This document shows positions 27,701 to 34,784 of a stretch of 64,000 nt of DNA, one piece after another. Position numbers and translations under genes: made by a program. Numbering within the stretch: the stretch's first letter is position 1; each line of letters begins with the position of its first letter. The notes under the pieces are model-generated. The model did not search any database, was not told where the DNA came from, and worked only from the letters and a program-made list of their open reading frames with translations. Origin of the DNA: Dasyornis broadbenti. Its lineage: Eukaryota > Chordata > Aves > Passeriformes > Dasyornithidae. Where the stretch lies: assembly GCA_013397935.1 (NCBI GenBank), contig VZRN01005166.1, positions 884,127 to 948,126 on the forward strand, written 5' to 3'.

Positions 27701-30700
27701 TGATGATAAAGCAATAAGAATTATCACATTTATTATGGCAAATGCCATTCCTGCAAACACGACATTTTAAAGGTTGTACTGCCTAAGAGAACAGAAGTTC
27801 TGTCCTTGTGCCAGGCATTCCAACACAAATGCTTATCTGACACTGAACAAAGACCCTGTCAAACAGAAGAGCAACTGAGAGCAATCCAGCTTTATCTGGC
27901 AGGTAATGAACATTTTTAGGAATTCTGTATCATAGAGATTATCTCATTCTGACAAATTATAGTGGATATAGCACAAATTCTACCCTTTTCAGTAGGGCAA
28001 ATGCTTCTGACAGCATGGTTTGTACTCGTACCATCAGTAGTACAACATCCTTCTGGGGGAGGCTTCATCTGGTAAGAAACAGGAGGACTACTTGATTCTG
28101 AGCCTTCTTCCTCCTCCTCTTCTTCTTCTTCTTCCTCATTATCTGCTCTGCTGCCTGCTGCAAATTATCATAGCATAAATGACTTAGGCAACAGAAAATG
28201 CTGGCAACAAACCAGTGAATGAACAGGGTGACCCAGTTACAGAAAGTATTACAGCACTGGATTCTCTCCTCTTGACAATGACTTTACTGTTGCCAACTCT
28301 TGATAGTTGTTGTTCCCTAAAGCTACAGCTTTCAGTCATGCTTACAATAGAATGTCTTTCATCAAGAAAATAAAGATATTAGTTCCTGTGCAAAAGAAGT
28401 TTAAAAGCATGACTCAACTGCACCTGAGAAAGTAAAACACACTAAAGGACAAATAAGAAGTCTCAATGTATTAACTTTAAAAATCACATTATTTTAAGAT
28501 AAGTGCACAATTTTTGGAGGACTAACTTCTACTGTTTGAACTCTTGCTGATCAAAACAGTGTAACTGTATCCTTTGTTTATAATATTAACAGCCAATAAA
28601 ACCCAAAGTCATTATTTCTTGGCACTTTAGAATGTCCTGGCTACAGTTCAAGTACAGATTTTATTAATTATGTATTGACCATGTCCTTGATTACAGGAAA
28701 CTGAAAAAAACAGTTCCTGCTTGAAACTAGTTTCATCACAGATGATGCCATGACAGAAACACCGAATTCTCAGCCTGTCTGTCTCCTGCCAGAACCCAGA
28801 GCTCCGAGTAATGCACTGACACTCCCTGTACACTGTCAAGGAAAGGCAGACGTTCAGGAAGACAATTCACACCAGTCTGTGCTTGGACTGTGCTAGTCCA
28901 GGAGGCAATATGGAGCCACTACTGCATGCTGCAGAGGAATACATGATGTAAGCTTCATTTTTCAGAGGGCTTTAGGTGTGTATTATTGCTGTGTGTTTCA
29001 CCCCTTCAACTTGAGACTACCTCTTTCTTTCTCTCCACGCACAGGACAATGGTTTCTTCATGCATGATGCAACAGCTCCAGCAAAACGCAGTGACTCATC
29101 CCCTCTTATGGTTCAGATACACTCACGGCAAATGGGACAAATGTGGCAAGCAGAGGAGAGCAATTAACTGGTAAATGGGGACAACACTTCTACAGACAGG
29201 ACTGAGAAAAATTTCACATATGACAGAGACAGGGCACAAGTACTAAGTGAGCCCATTATAGTTTATGTCTTAGGCTTGTAAGCTTCTAGGTGTCTGCAGG
29301 GACATGCCTGCAGCAAACAGAACACAAACAGCTTCCACTGGCAAAATTGGGTGGTGAAGGGCTGCAGGTACTTGAGGATCAGCAGGAAGCTGAATAGCTG
29401 CTTGTACTTGGGCAAGTAAAAGAGCAGGTAGGCACTGACATTTCTCTGTTGATTGCCAGGTTTTAGTGTTGAAACAGAAAAACAATGAAGCAGTGCAGTC
29501 ATCCTCCAAAGCCCAGTGTCAACTGGACATACTCCCATTGCTTCAATTGACTTTGGATCAGGTACTCAGAATCCCACAGGAGATCATCAAGGATTTCTCA
29601 TTTCTTTCCTACAACCTTCTTCAGAATATCCTTTTATTTTGATGACAAATTATTGTACAATCAGCTAGACAAATACTATAGGGTAAATAACCAGGGAGGA
29701 GAAAGTAAATCTGGAGTCTGAAGATTTATCTGTCAAGGTCATTAAGATTTACACCCCAATCTAGAAGAGGATTTGAAGGGTATGTTTACTTTTAAACTCC
29801 AAACATGAAGCTCCAGTCCTGGTGCACACAACTAAGGACAGAACACTAAACACAACTGTTTTAAGGAAATTGTCTGAAGACAAAAATGCTGCAACTGAAT
29901 GAAGGGAAAAGTGAAACTCTCCATCTTTGCTATTTGAGTAAAGGGTAAATTATGTGTTACGACTTAACCTTGACTAATGTCCAAATGCAATGCAAAAGGG
30001 CTGAGTCTGTCTCTCCTCTTCTTCCCCTTGTTCCCAGACATAAAATTCCTTCCTTCTTTCCTTCCTTCCTCTTTGTGCCAGCTCTGACACTTAATGGAGA
30101 CTTTGCTGAGCCATCCCAGATTGCTAACCAGCAAAAAAACCAACTAAGGAAAAAAAAGGGACTAATTCCCTTTCTTCTTTTTGCTGTGTTTATGTATTAA
30201 ATTAGCATGGAAGTGGAAGATCCAAAAGATGGCAAAATTTATGAAAAGGGAGAAAATGGGAATGTATGAACAGATGGAGTGAACAGAACAGGATTTGCTT
30301 ATTTCTCCTTTGGACAGAGGTAAACTGTGAGGTTTGTTCAACCATAATAGGTGATATAAGAAAGAAACAAATAATGGAAGTGGAGACTAAGAAATAAGAG
30401 AGCTACAGCATTTTCAATTCAAAAGTGAAAAGAATAAAAGAGAAAGTACTCAAGCATGAGCTGCTGCCACCTATAAAGGGTTTCATTAGCATTGCACAAG
30501 CCCCCAAGGATGTCACTCTGCTTCAGGTGCCTCCTGACCCTCAGAGCATAGGGATTCATGTAGCTAGAAGTGGAAAACTCAATTTATGACAAGGCTGCAG
30601 TACACGAGAGCAGCTTGAAGACCTCTTCCACCTGAGGAACAACCTAGGAGACACTCTATTATAGGTCCCTTCAGAGTTCCCCTTGTCTGAAACTTTCATG

Positions 30701-32276
30701 AAAGGAATGCTCTCTGCCAGGCTGTTGAGACTTTTAATTACACTTCAATTCTGTTTCCATTAACTACAAGAAACACAGAATCAGCCCCTCAAGGTTTGGA
30801 AAGTTCTTTGAAAGTCATGAAAGAAAGAAACTACAGAAGTGTGAAATTGCACTTTTGTCCCTGAACAATGCATCTGCTCCAGCGGCATCTTTCCCAGCTG
30901 ATGTCATAATCAATTTTGTGACATCACAGCTGCCATGGAAAAGTTTATGAAATCCTTATGGAACGGTTTGATAGAAGGATCACTTTGTGCAGGGAATAAG
31001 CAGTGTATATATATTTAAACAATTAATGTATATTCATCATTATGTCCTATATTAGCAAAAAAAGAGGAAATTACTAACAATGTGTGAGCAGATTTTCTTT
31101 TTTTTTTTCAAGAAACGTTCACAGCTGTCACTGTAAGGCAATAGCAAAGAGTGTAATCTGTGCAAAATACTTTTATCTGTTACTACTCCTTGTCTTCATT
31201 TCATGTGCATGTGTTATTGTGGACTGTTGCCATTTACGCATTTCTCACTACAACTGTAGCAAAGTATGACAGGGAAAGTAGATGTGGACAAAAGACATGA
31301 AATATTTTCTTGACAGAAATGACTAAATAATCAAATTATTAAACATAACCTTACATCATCATGCCAAGGTTATGCACACACCAGTAAAATCACTGGAAAC
31401 CATGAGACCACTACAAATAACAGCACACCAAACACTAAACTGCATCATGAGTTTGCTTATCAGATCCATACAGTTCATTTAAACCATATTGCTTCCAAGA
31501 AAAAAAAAAAATGAACAAATGAAACTGAGAAAGCAGGCTTCTGTAAACACAAATTCAGTGAGAAATCCTATGTGTTAAATACCAACTTGTGCAGGGTTTA
31601 TGAGAGTACATATTCTACATTTTTACCTTTGCAACCACAGAATAACTGTAAATATTATGCCTGAAGTAATTATAAACCATCTCAAAAGCTAAAAATTATT
31701 TCTGCTGTATTTATGTGCATTGAAAATCAGTCTTAGCATGTATGTTTTATAAATCTATTTTGTGTTTTCTACCATTTACTGAGTGACTTTCAGCAGTATA
31801 TGATAAATTATAGGATAACAGATTTTTGTTCCATATCTCCAAAGACTTCTCCACAAACTTAATAGAATAATTCCTAGTACTTCAATTTATGTATATAGAT
31901 GAATCTGAGCAAGCAAGTGGCTTCATTTTGTCAAAATAAAAGACAATGCGGTTTGCATTTTTAATCCAATTCTAATACATATATACATGTAGTTTATAAA
32001 AAAATCCAAATAAAAACTTCTGTTTATCCATATTATGATGTGAAATGTGTGTGCTGAGCCATGGGTGAGCAAACTGCAGAATTGTCTTTGACAGAAATAG
32101 AAATTCCATTATTTCCTACCTTCCAGTGATGATAGTTGCTGTTCAGCTTCCAAATACAACTGAGAAAAGATTGGTCTGGGAACTAAGTTGTTCGAGCGGA
32201 GAGAGGCCTCAATAGAATTATGCAACACTTCTTCAAACCGTGTTGTCTTGAGCTGACCAGCGTAAGAATTTCCCAT
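143..32276 (-). CDS. GREB1: GREB1, 5' two-thirds of the gene (21 coding exons, partial at the C-terminus)
   Basis: This is a spliced gene on the minus strand, with its initiator Met at 32,276-32,274. The 21 exons listed separately all have GT donors and AG acceptors and join in frame into 1,333 codons. Seen: the N-terminus MGNSYAGQLKTTRFEE, an acidic run, a Cys cluster (CVGCGKKGFC), a PPKKRHK basic motif, a Ser-rich linker, and a final SGPPQ. From memory of the family: GREB1 is an estrogen-induced nuclear cofactor of the estrogen receptor, and its C-terminus carries a glycosyltransferase-like domain reported to glycosylate that receptor. The C-terminus is outside the window. The paralogue GREB1L is the main alternative. 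Blocks such as RSNNLVPRP and SSTDNEDEE fit GREB1 better. An alignment of the 1,333-residue product to both would settle it. Confidence 0.88.
721..2765 (-). other. GREB1 intron between exons 20 and 21
   Basis: AT-rich intron with no exon, repeat family or RNA gene recognised. The minus-strand end is a good acceptor (TTTTCTTTTAG). An A-rich run at about 2,409-2,427 is simple sequence. Confidence 0.75.
2766..2855 (-). CDS. GREB1: GREB1 coding exon 20 (residues 1111-1140), RS-like basic segment
   Basis: An exon of 90 bases, in phase 1 and out phase 1. It encodes STSEKRSPMKRERSRSHDSA, then SSSLSSKAS. The KRSPMKRERSRS stretch is basic with alternating Arg-Ser and could be a second nuclear localisation signal. 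Acceptor ATGAAACAG is weak in pyrimidines, and the donor is A|GTAAGACC. Confidence 0.88.
2856..4630 (-). other. GREB1 intron between exons 19 and 20
   Basis: No exon or known repeat seen. The part at about 4,190-4,500 is richer in G and C than its surroundings and has short open frames on both strands, without recognisable protein similarity. Confidence 0.7.
4631..4830 (-). CDS. GREB1: GREB1 coding exon 19 (residues 1044-1110)
   Basis: An exon of 200 bases, in phase 2 and out phase 1. It encodes RSLRYCDLRLINSSSLVRTT, then LEQELGLAAYFVSSEIHTEK, DVLESDPEKLSSTDNEDEE and IVTEG. The acidic SSTDNEDEE stretch marks the start of a charged, probably disordered linker that continues in exons 20 and 21. 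The ESDPEKLSSTDNEDEE block supports GREB1 as the paralogue. Confidence 0.93.
4831..5527 (-). other. GREB1 intron between exons 18 and 19
   Basis: Nothing recognised apart from ordinary AT-rich intron. Confidence 0.75.
5528..5643 (-). CDS. GREB1: GREB1 coding exon 18 (residues 1006-1043)
   Basis: An exon of 116 bases, in phase 0 and out phase 2. It encodes IWQKIEDVDWRPQTYLELEG, then LPCILIFSGMDPQGESLP. It was found by homology and splice sites (acceptor TTATACAG, donor CACG|GTAAG) and is too short to appear as an open frame. The WQKIEDVxWRPQTYLELEG block matches human. Confidence 0.92.
5644..7200 (-). other. GREB1 intron between exons 17 and 18
   Basis: A short AT run (about 5,698-5,712) near the 5,700 end. 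The open frame at 5,834-6,142 (minus) has no family resemblance and no splice context, so the region is left as intron. Confidence 0.7.
7201..7540 (-). CDS. GREB1: GREB1 coding exon 17 (residues 892-1005)
   Basis: An exon of 340 bases, in phase 2 and out phase 0. It encodes FPRLHSAVIRTFVLIQHYSA, then CGLSQMKNYTSVETLEITQN, CPSGHGLMVVLRIPCIPLAA and GNPNSGITIGKHFVEQLK. It is highly conserved. A short helix-rich block is followed by alternating hydrophobic strands. The coding frame runs on past the donor for a few codons of intron (VNCRMES), which should not be included. Confidence 0.93.
7541..8454 (-). other. GREB1 intron between exons 16 and 17
   Basis: Intron. The 145-codon open frame on the opposite strand (7,585-8,022) has no recognisable similarity and is taken as chance. 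Confidence 0.7.
8455..8591 (-). CDS. GREB1: GREB1 coding exon 16 (residues 847-891)
   Basis: An exon of 137 bases, in phase 0 and out phase 2. It encodes GVDLYHENKKYFGLSEFIES, then TLSGHSIPLLRYDSSFEAMV and MALGK. This exon does not appear as a long open frame by itself and was found by joining splice sites. It matches human closely. Confidence 0.92.
8592..9175 (-). other. GREB1 intron between exons 15 and 16
   Basis: AT-rich intron with short TA-rich simple sequence around 8,810-8,895. Nothing else seen. Confidence 0.75.
9176..9368 (-). CDS. GREB1: GREB1 coding exon 15 (residues 782-846)
   Basis: An exon of 193 bases, in phase 2 and out phase 0. It encodes AMHSLYPQTELSTGLVDRLL, then NCREVKEAPNIVTLHVTSFP and LQTQHTHISPYNEIHWPSS. 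Near-identity to human over the second half leaves little doubt about the frame. Acceptor CTTCTTTTGCAG and donor GTAAGATG are strong. Confidence 0.93.
9369..10880 (-). other. GREB1 intron between exons 14 and 15
   Basis: Intron holding an unexplained plus-strand open frame of 100 codons (10,166-10,468) that ends in an A-run at 10,451-10,464. See findings. Confidence 0.7.
10881..11061 (-). CDS. GREB1: GREB1 coding exon 14 (residues 722-781)
   Basis: An exon of 181 bases, entering in phase 1 and leaving in phase 2. It encodes GILLELGLEKEHLTKQRVEQ, then KLDAEAQIKFKVFLQNS and NPHTLFVLIHDHAHWDLM. The LFVLIHDHAHWD block is nearly invariant in remembered GREB1 sequences and gives a firm anchor. The 90-base intron to exon 13 is the shortest in the window. 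Confidence 0.92.
11152..11349 (-). CDS. GREB1: GREB1 coding exon 13 (residues 656-721)
   Basis: A phase 1-1 exon of 198 bases, encoding SYEIERHQIRPFQLAVAQKL, then IADSSTQNLDLGSFEKIDFL and PPSEVTYQQTLFHLWHS. It is strongly conserved with human and is the last exon in the run of symmetric phase 1 exons. The 3' intron is only 90 bases. Confidence 0.91.
11350..11794 (-). other. GREB1 intron between exons 12 and 13
   Basis: Short intron of 445 bases with nothing recognised in it. Confidence 0.75.
11795..11920 (-). CDS. GREB1: GREB1 coding exon 12 (residues 614-655)
   Basis: A phase 1-1 exon of 126 bases, encoding EGDIDLLLEKFYQENQGHIS, then SSLSASVNKPTAVNGTGTAV and CT. The first half (GDID-LL-KF-QENQGHISSS) is conserved in human. 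The second half is a variable Ser/Thr linker. The donor is A|GTAAGTAAG, and the TATAG-like acceptor follows a modest pyrimidine tract. Confidence 0.88.
11921..13471 (-). other. GREB1 intron between exons 11 and 12
   Basis: Intron containing the 10-base tandem repeat at 12,711-12,750. Otherwise nothing recognised. Confidence 0.72.
12711..12750. repeat. Four-unit 10-base tandem repeat, possibly a decayed CR1-type tail
   Basis: Four consecutive 10-base units fall in exact register: tacgattctc, tgtgattctc, tgtggttctc, tatgattttg. CR1 elements end in short direct repeats of the ATTCTATG type, so this could be a CR1 tail remnant. The sequence before it is not recognisably CR1, so a plain minisatellite is equally possible. 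Confidence 0.6.
13472..13600 (-). CDS. GREB1: GREB1 coding exon 11 (residues 571-613)
   Basis: A phase 1-1 exon of 129 bases, encoding GKYQARVLSESMLSPSDYQK, then EVNYQLVTGKVETLGSFF and STLCP. Acceptor TTGTCTTTTAG and donor GTACCTAA frame it. It matches the human segment KYQARILSESLL. Confidence 0.9.
13601..14308 (-). other. GREB1 intron between exons 10 and 11
   Basis: Intron of 708 bases. Nothing recognised. Confidence 0.75.
14309..14659 (-). CDS. GREB1: GREB1 coding exon 10 (residues 454-570)
   Basis: The largest phase 1-1 exon (351 bases). It encodes ADQVPLIEDLEQIFMRSWRE, a Gln/Pro-rich stretch (QQAVPQAFPQVPSQ), then LPWLAGLAASSCNDSVHIIE, YSLAEGLSEMFKLLIEG and KTNYVVIICASRN. The hydrophobic NYVVIICA strand resembles a core beta strand of an alpha/beta fold. 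Conservation is very high outside the Gln/Pro insert. Confidence 0.93.
14660..15205 (-). other. GREB1 intron between exons 9 and 10
   Basis: Intron of 546 bases. Nothing recognised. Confidence 0.75.
15206..15391 (-). CDS. GREB1: GREB1 coding exon 9 (residues 392-453)
   Basis: A phase 1-1 exon of 186 bases, encoding GHGNFPYLCGNINDVIVSP, then YTCYRNSQSLSRAYEQY and SEEMQLLLTVYYLVQL. It is strongly conserved with human GREB1. It is separated from exon 8 by only 174 bases. Confidence 0.92.
15566..15703 (-). CDS. GREB1: GREB1 coding exon 8 (residues 346-391)
   Basis: A phase 1-1 exon of 138 bases. It encodes GGSLSSLSHSALVGSV, then GSGEPVSVPDNLLKICKAKP and VIFK. The 5' half is variable and Ser-rich. 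The 3' half (GEPVSVPDNLLKICKAK) matches the human family sequence closely and fixes the frame. Confidence 0.89.
15704..16544 (-). other. GREB1 intron between exons 7 and 8
   Basis: AT-rich intron of 841 bases. Nothing recognised. Confidence 0.75.
16545..16667 (-). CDS. GREB1: GREB1 coding exon 7 (residues 305-345), nuclear-localisation-like motif
   Basis: A phase 1-1 exon of 123 bases. It encodes TLTNSGPPKKRHKGWSPESP, then a less conserved tail ending NRIKN. PPKKRHK fits a monopartite basic nuclear localisation signal, in keeping with a nuclear cofactor. The basic motif and the GWSPESP stretch are conserved in the human protein as remembered. Confidence 0.9.
16668..18552 (-). other. GREB1 intron between exons 6 and 7
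   Basis: Intron with a small CpG-containing pocket at about 17,680-17,775 that includes a CTCF-like motif (separate entry). Otherwise AT-rich and featureless. Confidence 0.72.
17692..17705 (+). promoter_or_regulatory. CTCF-like motif in a CpG pocket
   Basis: CCACGCGAGGGCAG fits the CTCF core consensus CCASYAGRKGGCRS at 12 of 14 positions. It lies in a roughly 90-base stretch with several CpGs, which are scarce elsewhere in these introns. Binding is inferred from the motif only. Confidence 0.35.
18553..18678 (-). CDS. GREB1: GREB1 coding exon 6 (residues 263-304)
   Basis: A phase 1-1 exon of 126 bases, encoding AAMDHIPSTAA, then VYNGKESPKQQLMKNN and LTRPSVLG. The acceptor is TTTTTTGGCAG. A second AG six bases downstream (GCAGCTGCAG) could give a two-codon shorter form. 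It corresponds to the human segment around FNGKDSPK. Confidence 0.86.
18679..19941 (-). other. GREB1 intron between exons 5 and 6
   Basis: Intron with nothing recognised. The end next to exon 5 is GC-richer, like the exon itself. Confidence 0.75.
19942..20085 (-). CDS. GREB1: GREB1 coding exon 5 (residues 215-262), Ser/Ala-rich linker
   Basis: A phase 1-1 exon of 144 bases, encoding EFRGRQSSSSTCSST and ending in NPSAPAGTQQT. Composition is Ser, Thr, Ala and Pro rich, so it is probably disordered. It diverges from the remembered human sequence but keeps the EFR-x-RQ start and the ANPS/GTQQ end. It is unusually GC-rich for this window. Confidence 0.85.
20372..20554 (-). CDS. GREB1: GREB1 coding exon 4 (residues 154-214), Cys cluster
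   Basis: A phase 1-1 exon of 183 bases. It encodes GFSGNCVGCGKKGFCYF, then FSNHINLKLTTQPKKQ, and ends in GSVICWKGA. The C-x2-C-x5-C pattern with a nearby His resembles part of a zinc-binding knuckle, but a full ligand set is not obvious. The long intron on its 5' side (6.6 kb) separates it from exon 3. Confidence 0.9.
20555..27149 (-). other. GREB1 long intron between exons 3 and 4 (6.6 kb)
   Basis: The longest intron seen between coding exons. It holds poly(A/T) runs (about 20,667, 21,447 and 24,265) and a stretch at 23,330-23,400 with a tRNA B-box-like sequence that may be an old repeat. No exon, intact transposon or RNA gene was recognised. Confidence 0.7.
27150..27326 (-). CDS. GREB1: GREB1 coding exon 3 (residues 95-153)
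   Basis: A phase 1-1 exon of 177 bases, encoding GFCQAGKDLRLVSIS through AVDKRFLPDDNGRNALL. Acceptor TTTTTCTAG and donor GTAAGTG are both strong. The block is highly conserved in the GREB1 family and starts the folded N-terminal region. No catalytic residues are recognised. Confidence 0.9.
27327..28031 (-). other. GREB1 intron between exons 2 and 3
   Basis: Intron of 705 bases. Nothing recognised. Confidence 0.75.
28032..28157 (-). CDS. GREB1: GREB1 coding exon 2 (residues 53-94), acidic run
   Basis: A phase 1-1 exon of 126 bases. It encodes AGSRADN, then 11 consecutive Glu codons (28,105-28,137), then GSESSSPP and PPPEGCCTTD. The acceptor is a tandem CAGCAG, so exon ends at 28,157 or 28,154 are both in frame and differ by one codon. 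I chose the longer form because it keeps the length of the human linker. The acidic tract is a low-complexity linker, not a folded domain. Confidence 0.87.
28105..28137 (-). repeat. Trinucleotide GAA/GAG run coding for 11 Glu
   Basis: Eleven glutamate codons in GREB1 exon 2, mixing GAA (7) and GAG (4). The mixture interrupts the pure repeat and should limit slippage, but length variation between individuals or species is plausible. Confidence 0.85.
28158..32119 (-). other. GREB1 intron between exons 1 and 2 (4.0 kb)
   Basis: Intron. The open frames at 29,263-29,538 and 28,648-28,839 (minus) have no recognisable similarity. A short CTTC run lies at about 30,050-30,071. No repeat family recognised. 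Confidence 0.7.
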
Positions 32277-32279
32277 CTT
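32120..32279 (-). CDS. GREB1: GREB1 coding exon 1 (residues 1-52)
   Basis: It encodes the N-terminus from MGNSYAGQLK to EAEQQLSSLE, then one base of a split codon. The donor follows GGAAG at 32,119-32,118. Upstream on the minus strand is a long T-rich tract (about 32,290-32,340) ending in GAGAAG. The only nearby AGs therefore put the acceptor immediately before the ATG or 3 bases upstream of it. An upstream 5' UTR exon must exist. The sequence is nearly identical to remembered human GREB1 and differs from GREB1L at several positions. Confidence 0.9.
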
Positions 32280-33437
32280 CTCAAAAATGAAAAATAGCAA
32301 AAGAGACAAGAGGAAAAAAAAAAAAAAGGGAAAGATATTACAATTTAAGCACTCAGAACTCAATCACTGCATGCTGATGTCAGGCTCAACATTTCTCATG
32401 AAAGAGAAATGCCTCATTGTCCACAAAGAAAGGCAAAGGAACAGGACATTGACTGCAGCAGTCACTGAGCAGATCCTGCTGGTAAATTACAGGAAGTTAT
32501 CTAAAAGTAACAGCTTTCTGTAATTCAGCAGAAAGGCAGCAAGCTTTGTCACCTTCTTGAAAAAGTGACTAGAAATCTGATTCAAGTAATTCCTTGGTTT
32601 ATATAGCAATTGAGGAGATGCATTTTCAACAGGCATCAATCTGTTGTTAAACAGCCTTTCTGCTTTAAATGATTTGAACAGAATAAATTATCTGGGCAAT
32701 AGCACAGTTTTCTGCACTTATCTTTGCACAGTCCATCATGGCTGAACACTGGCTAAAGCAGTTCAACATAACTTTTGGAGGTACTGTCTCATAAATATTG
32801 TAGCATTGCTGTAACTCAGAGATGGTGAAATATAACGTTTACTTTCCACCCCAAACAGTGTTTTTCCTTGTAAACACCACATTTTTTGTTGTTGTTGTTG
32901 GTTGTTCGTTTGTTAGAACAAAACAGTATCCATTAGCTATTTGATATTGCATTTCTTTATTAGGACTTTACTTTCAGTGAAACCATGTCATTTATTCATT
33001 CTGTCATTGAGCAGGCAGTCTATTCCAGCTGAATATTCCATGGACTTAACTGACACCTACTTTCCACAGGGAACACAATGAACTGGTGTAACCAAAAGCC
33101 ATGTCAGCTTTCTTTTCCTATTACAAAGTAGCTCTTGCCCTGGGCCCCGTGTCCTTTCCCTCCTCAAGTAACTGTGAATAGAAAGCATGAAACGCTTCCT
33201 GTTTGCGGCAGTAATTCCAAAACACTGAACAGCCCCTCCTCAGCACTGGGTACTTCTTAGGAAATTAGCCTGTTGGGAAGCATCCTGCAGGAATCAGTCA
33301 AGCAAAAGGAAAACCACTGTGAAACAACATACTGCTCATCATGGAAAAAGGAGTTTGAAAGGAACAGCATACAAACTTGTTGATTTGGATATCTTTCTAT
33401 GACTTTGTAAAGCATATTTTACACATATAATCACATT

Positions 33438-33482
33438 TTTGTATACCTGTTTGTATACCTGTTTTGTATACCTGTTTGTATC
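33438..33482. repeat. Tandem repeat of a 12-13 base GTATACCTGTTT unit
   Basis: Three near-identical copies of TTTGTATACCTG plus a degenerate fourth (TTTGTATCATG), followed by a TA run at about 33,536-33,549. Confidence 0.8.
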
Positions 33483-34733
33483 ATGTATCATATACAGAGA
33501 GTATAGTTAATGTTACATAATAACATTGCTATTTGATATATATATATACAAGATTAATAGAAGCATAATGAGAACTATAAAACAATGCAGGCAGTATTTA
33601 AGAAAATTATTTAGACTAAAAGAAGGCACTACCGACAAAATATTTTTGTATACACACAAAATCAAACAGAGAAGTTGCACTGAGTAGTACTGATGTATCC
33701 ATTTAGTAAATGGGAAGTTGCAAAGCCTGTTAGACATGTTCAGCACTAACATGGAAGCCAGGATACATCTTCTCTTCCAACACACAAAGCAAATTACAAT
33801 TCCCATACCGCACTGACAGGAACCCTCTGGCTCCTTTTAAGTACTCCTTCCTCCTACACCAAAGGCAGTTGAAGTCAATGAGGGAAGCCTGATATCAGTA
33901 ATGCTCTTAACAAGCTTTATCAAAGGTATATACAGGAAAGCCCAGGTCAGCTCTGAAATTAATTATATTAAATGCTGTTTCTACACAAAAGCACTAGAAG
34001 ATGTTCAGTTCTAATTCTAATCCATCCTTGAACCATTATAAGACTTGTCTTTGTTACACTGATATTTTATATTTAATGTGATATGGACAAATAATTACCA
34101 AGATACCTGTCAGATGCCTATTTAATTCTTTGCTCTTTTAAATTCTTTCCCATAATATGAACTCATCTTTTCTCCTGTTAGCTTGCAGGCATCTGAAGGT
34201 TTAGGGACCCATCTCTATCGGGGCAGCTACAATGTGGTTCTACATGACTGATCATCAGTCTTGAAAGCCCAGACTAAAGACAAAAATGCATGAACATGCT
34301 CTCAACATGTTAACATTCAAAGTTACACCTTCAGGAATGGAAAAAAGCATTCAGCTATCATCCATTCCACATTCTTCTATATATATTGACTGCTTACATA
34401 AATACAGAAACAAAATACGAAACATTAAAATAACAGCCAAAATACTTTTTGTACTTAATCCCACCCCCACATACAATACAAGGAGAATAGCTAAAAGTTT
34501 GACTGCAGCGTCAGAGGCTGGATTCTACCCGTTCTGAACATGACCATGCAAAGCAGACTCATAAACCTGATTTTCAAACTTTTTTACTTCTTTCAATGCT
34601 TTATTAAAGCAGTGAAAAATAGGAAGTTTATAAATCAATCCAGAGTAAGACAAAACATTCTGAGACAACTCAAAAGCATTACCAGACGAATAGGTACACA
34701 GAACTGCTTTATGCAATGAAGGATTAGTTGCTT

Positions 34734-34784
34734 TACTGATTACTGGATCTGATTACTGATTATCTGATTATCTGGATCTAATTG
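34734..34784. repeat. Degenerate CTGATTA/CTGGATCT tandem repeat
   Basis: Repeated CTGATTA and CTGGATCT units in direct orientation over about 50 bases. Simple local duplication. Confidence 0.7.

Noticed and set aside
143..32276. GREB1L as the identity of the gene
   Set aside because: Remembered GREB1L differs at the N-terminus (after MGNSYAGQLK) and in the linkers, while this sequence follows GREB1. Not excluded by computation.
32109..32363. N-terminal extension of GREB1 upstream of the chosen Met (MSSECLNC to FIFEK)
   Set aside because: It translates the T-rich splice tract of the preceding intron. The family start is MGNSYAG, and the acceptor lies directly before it.
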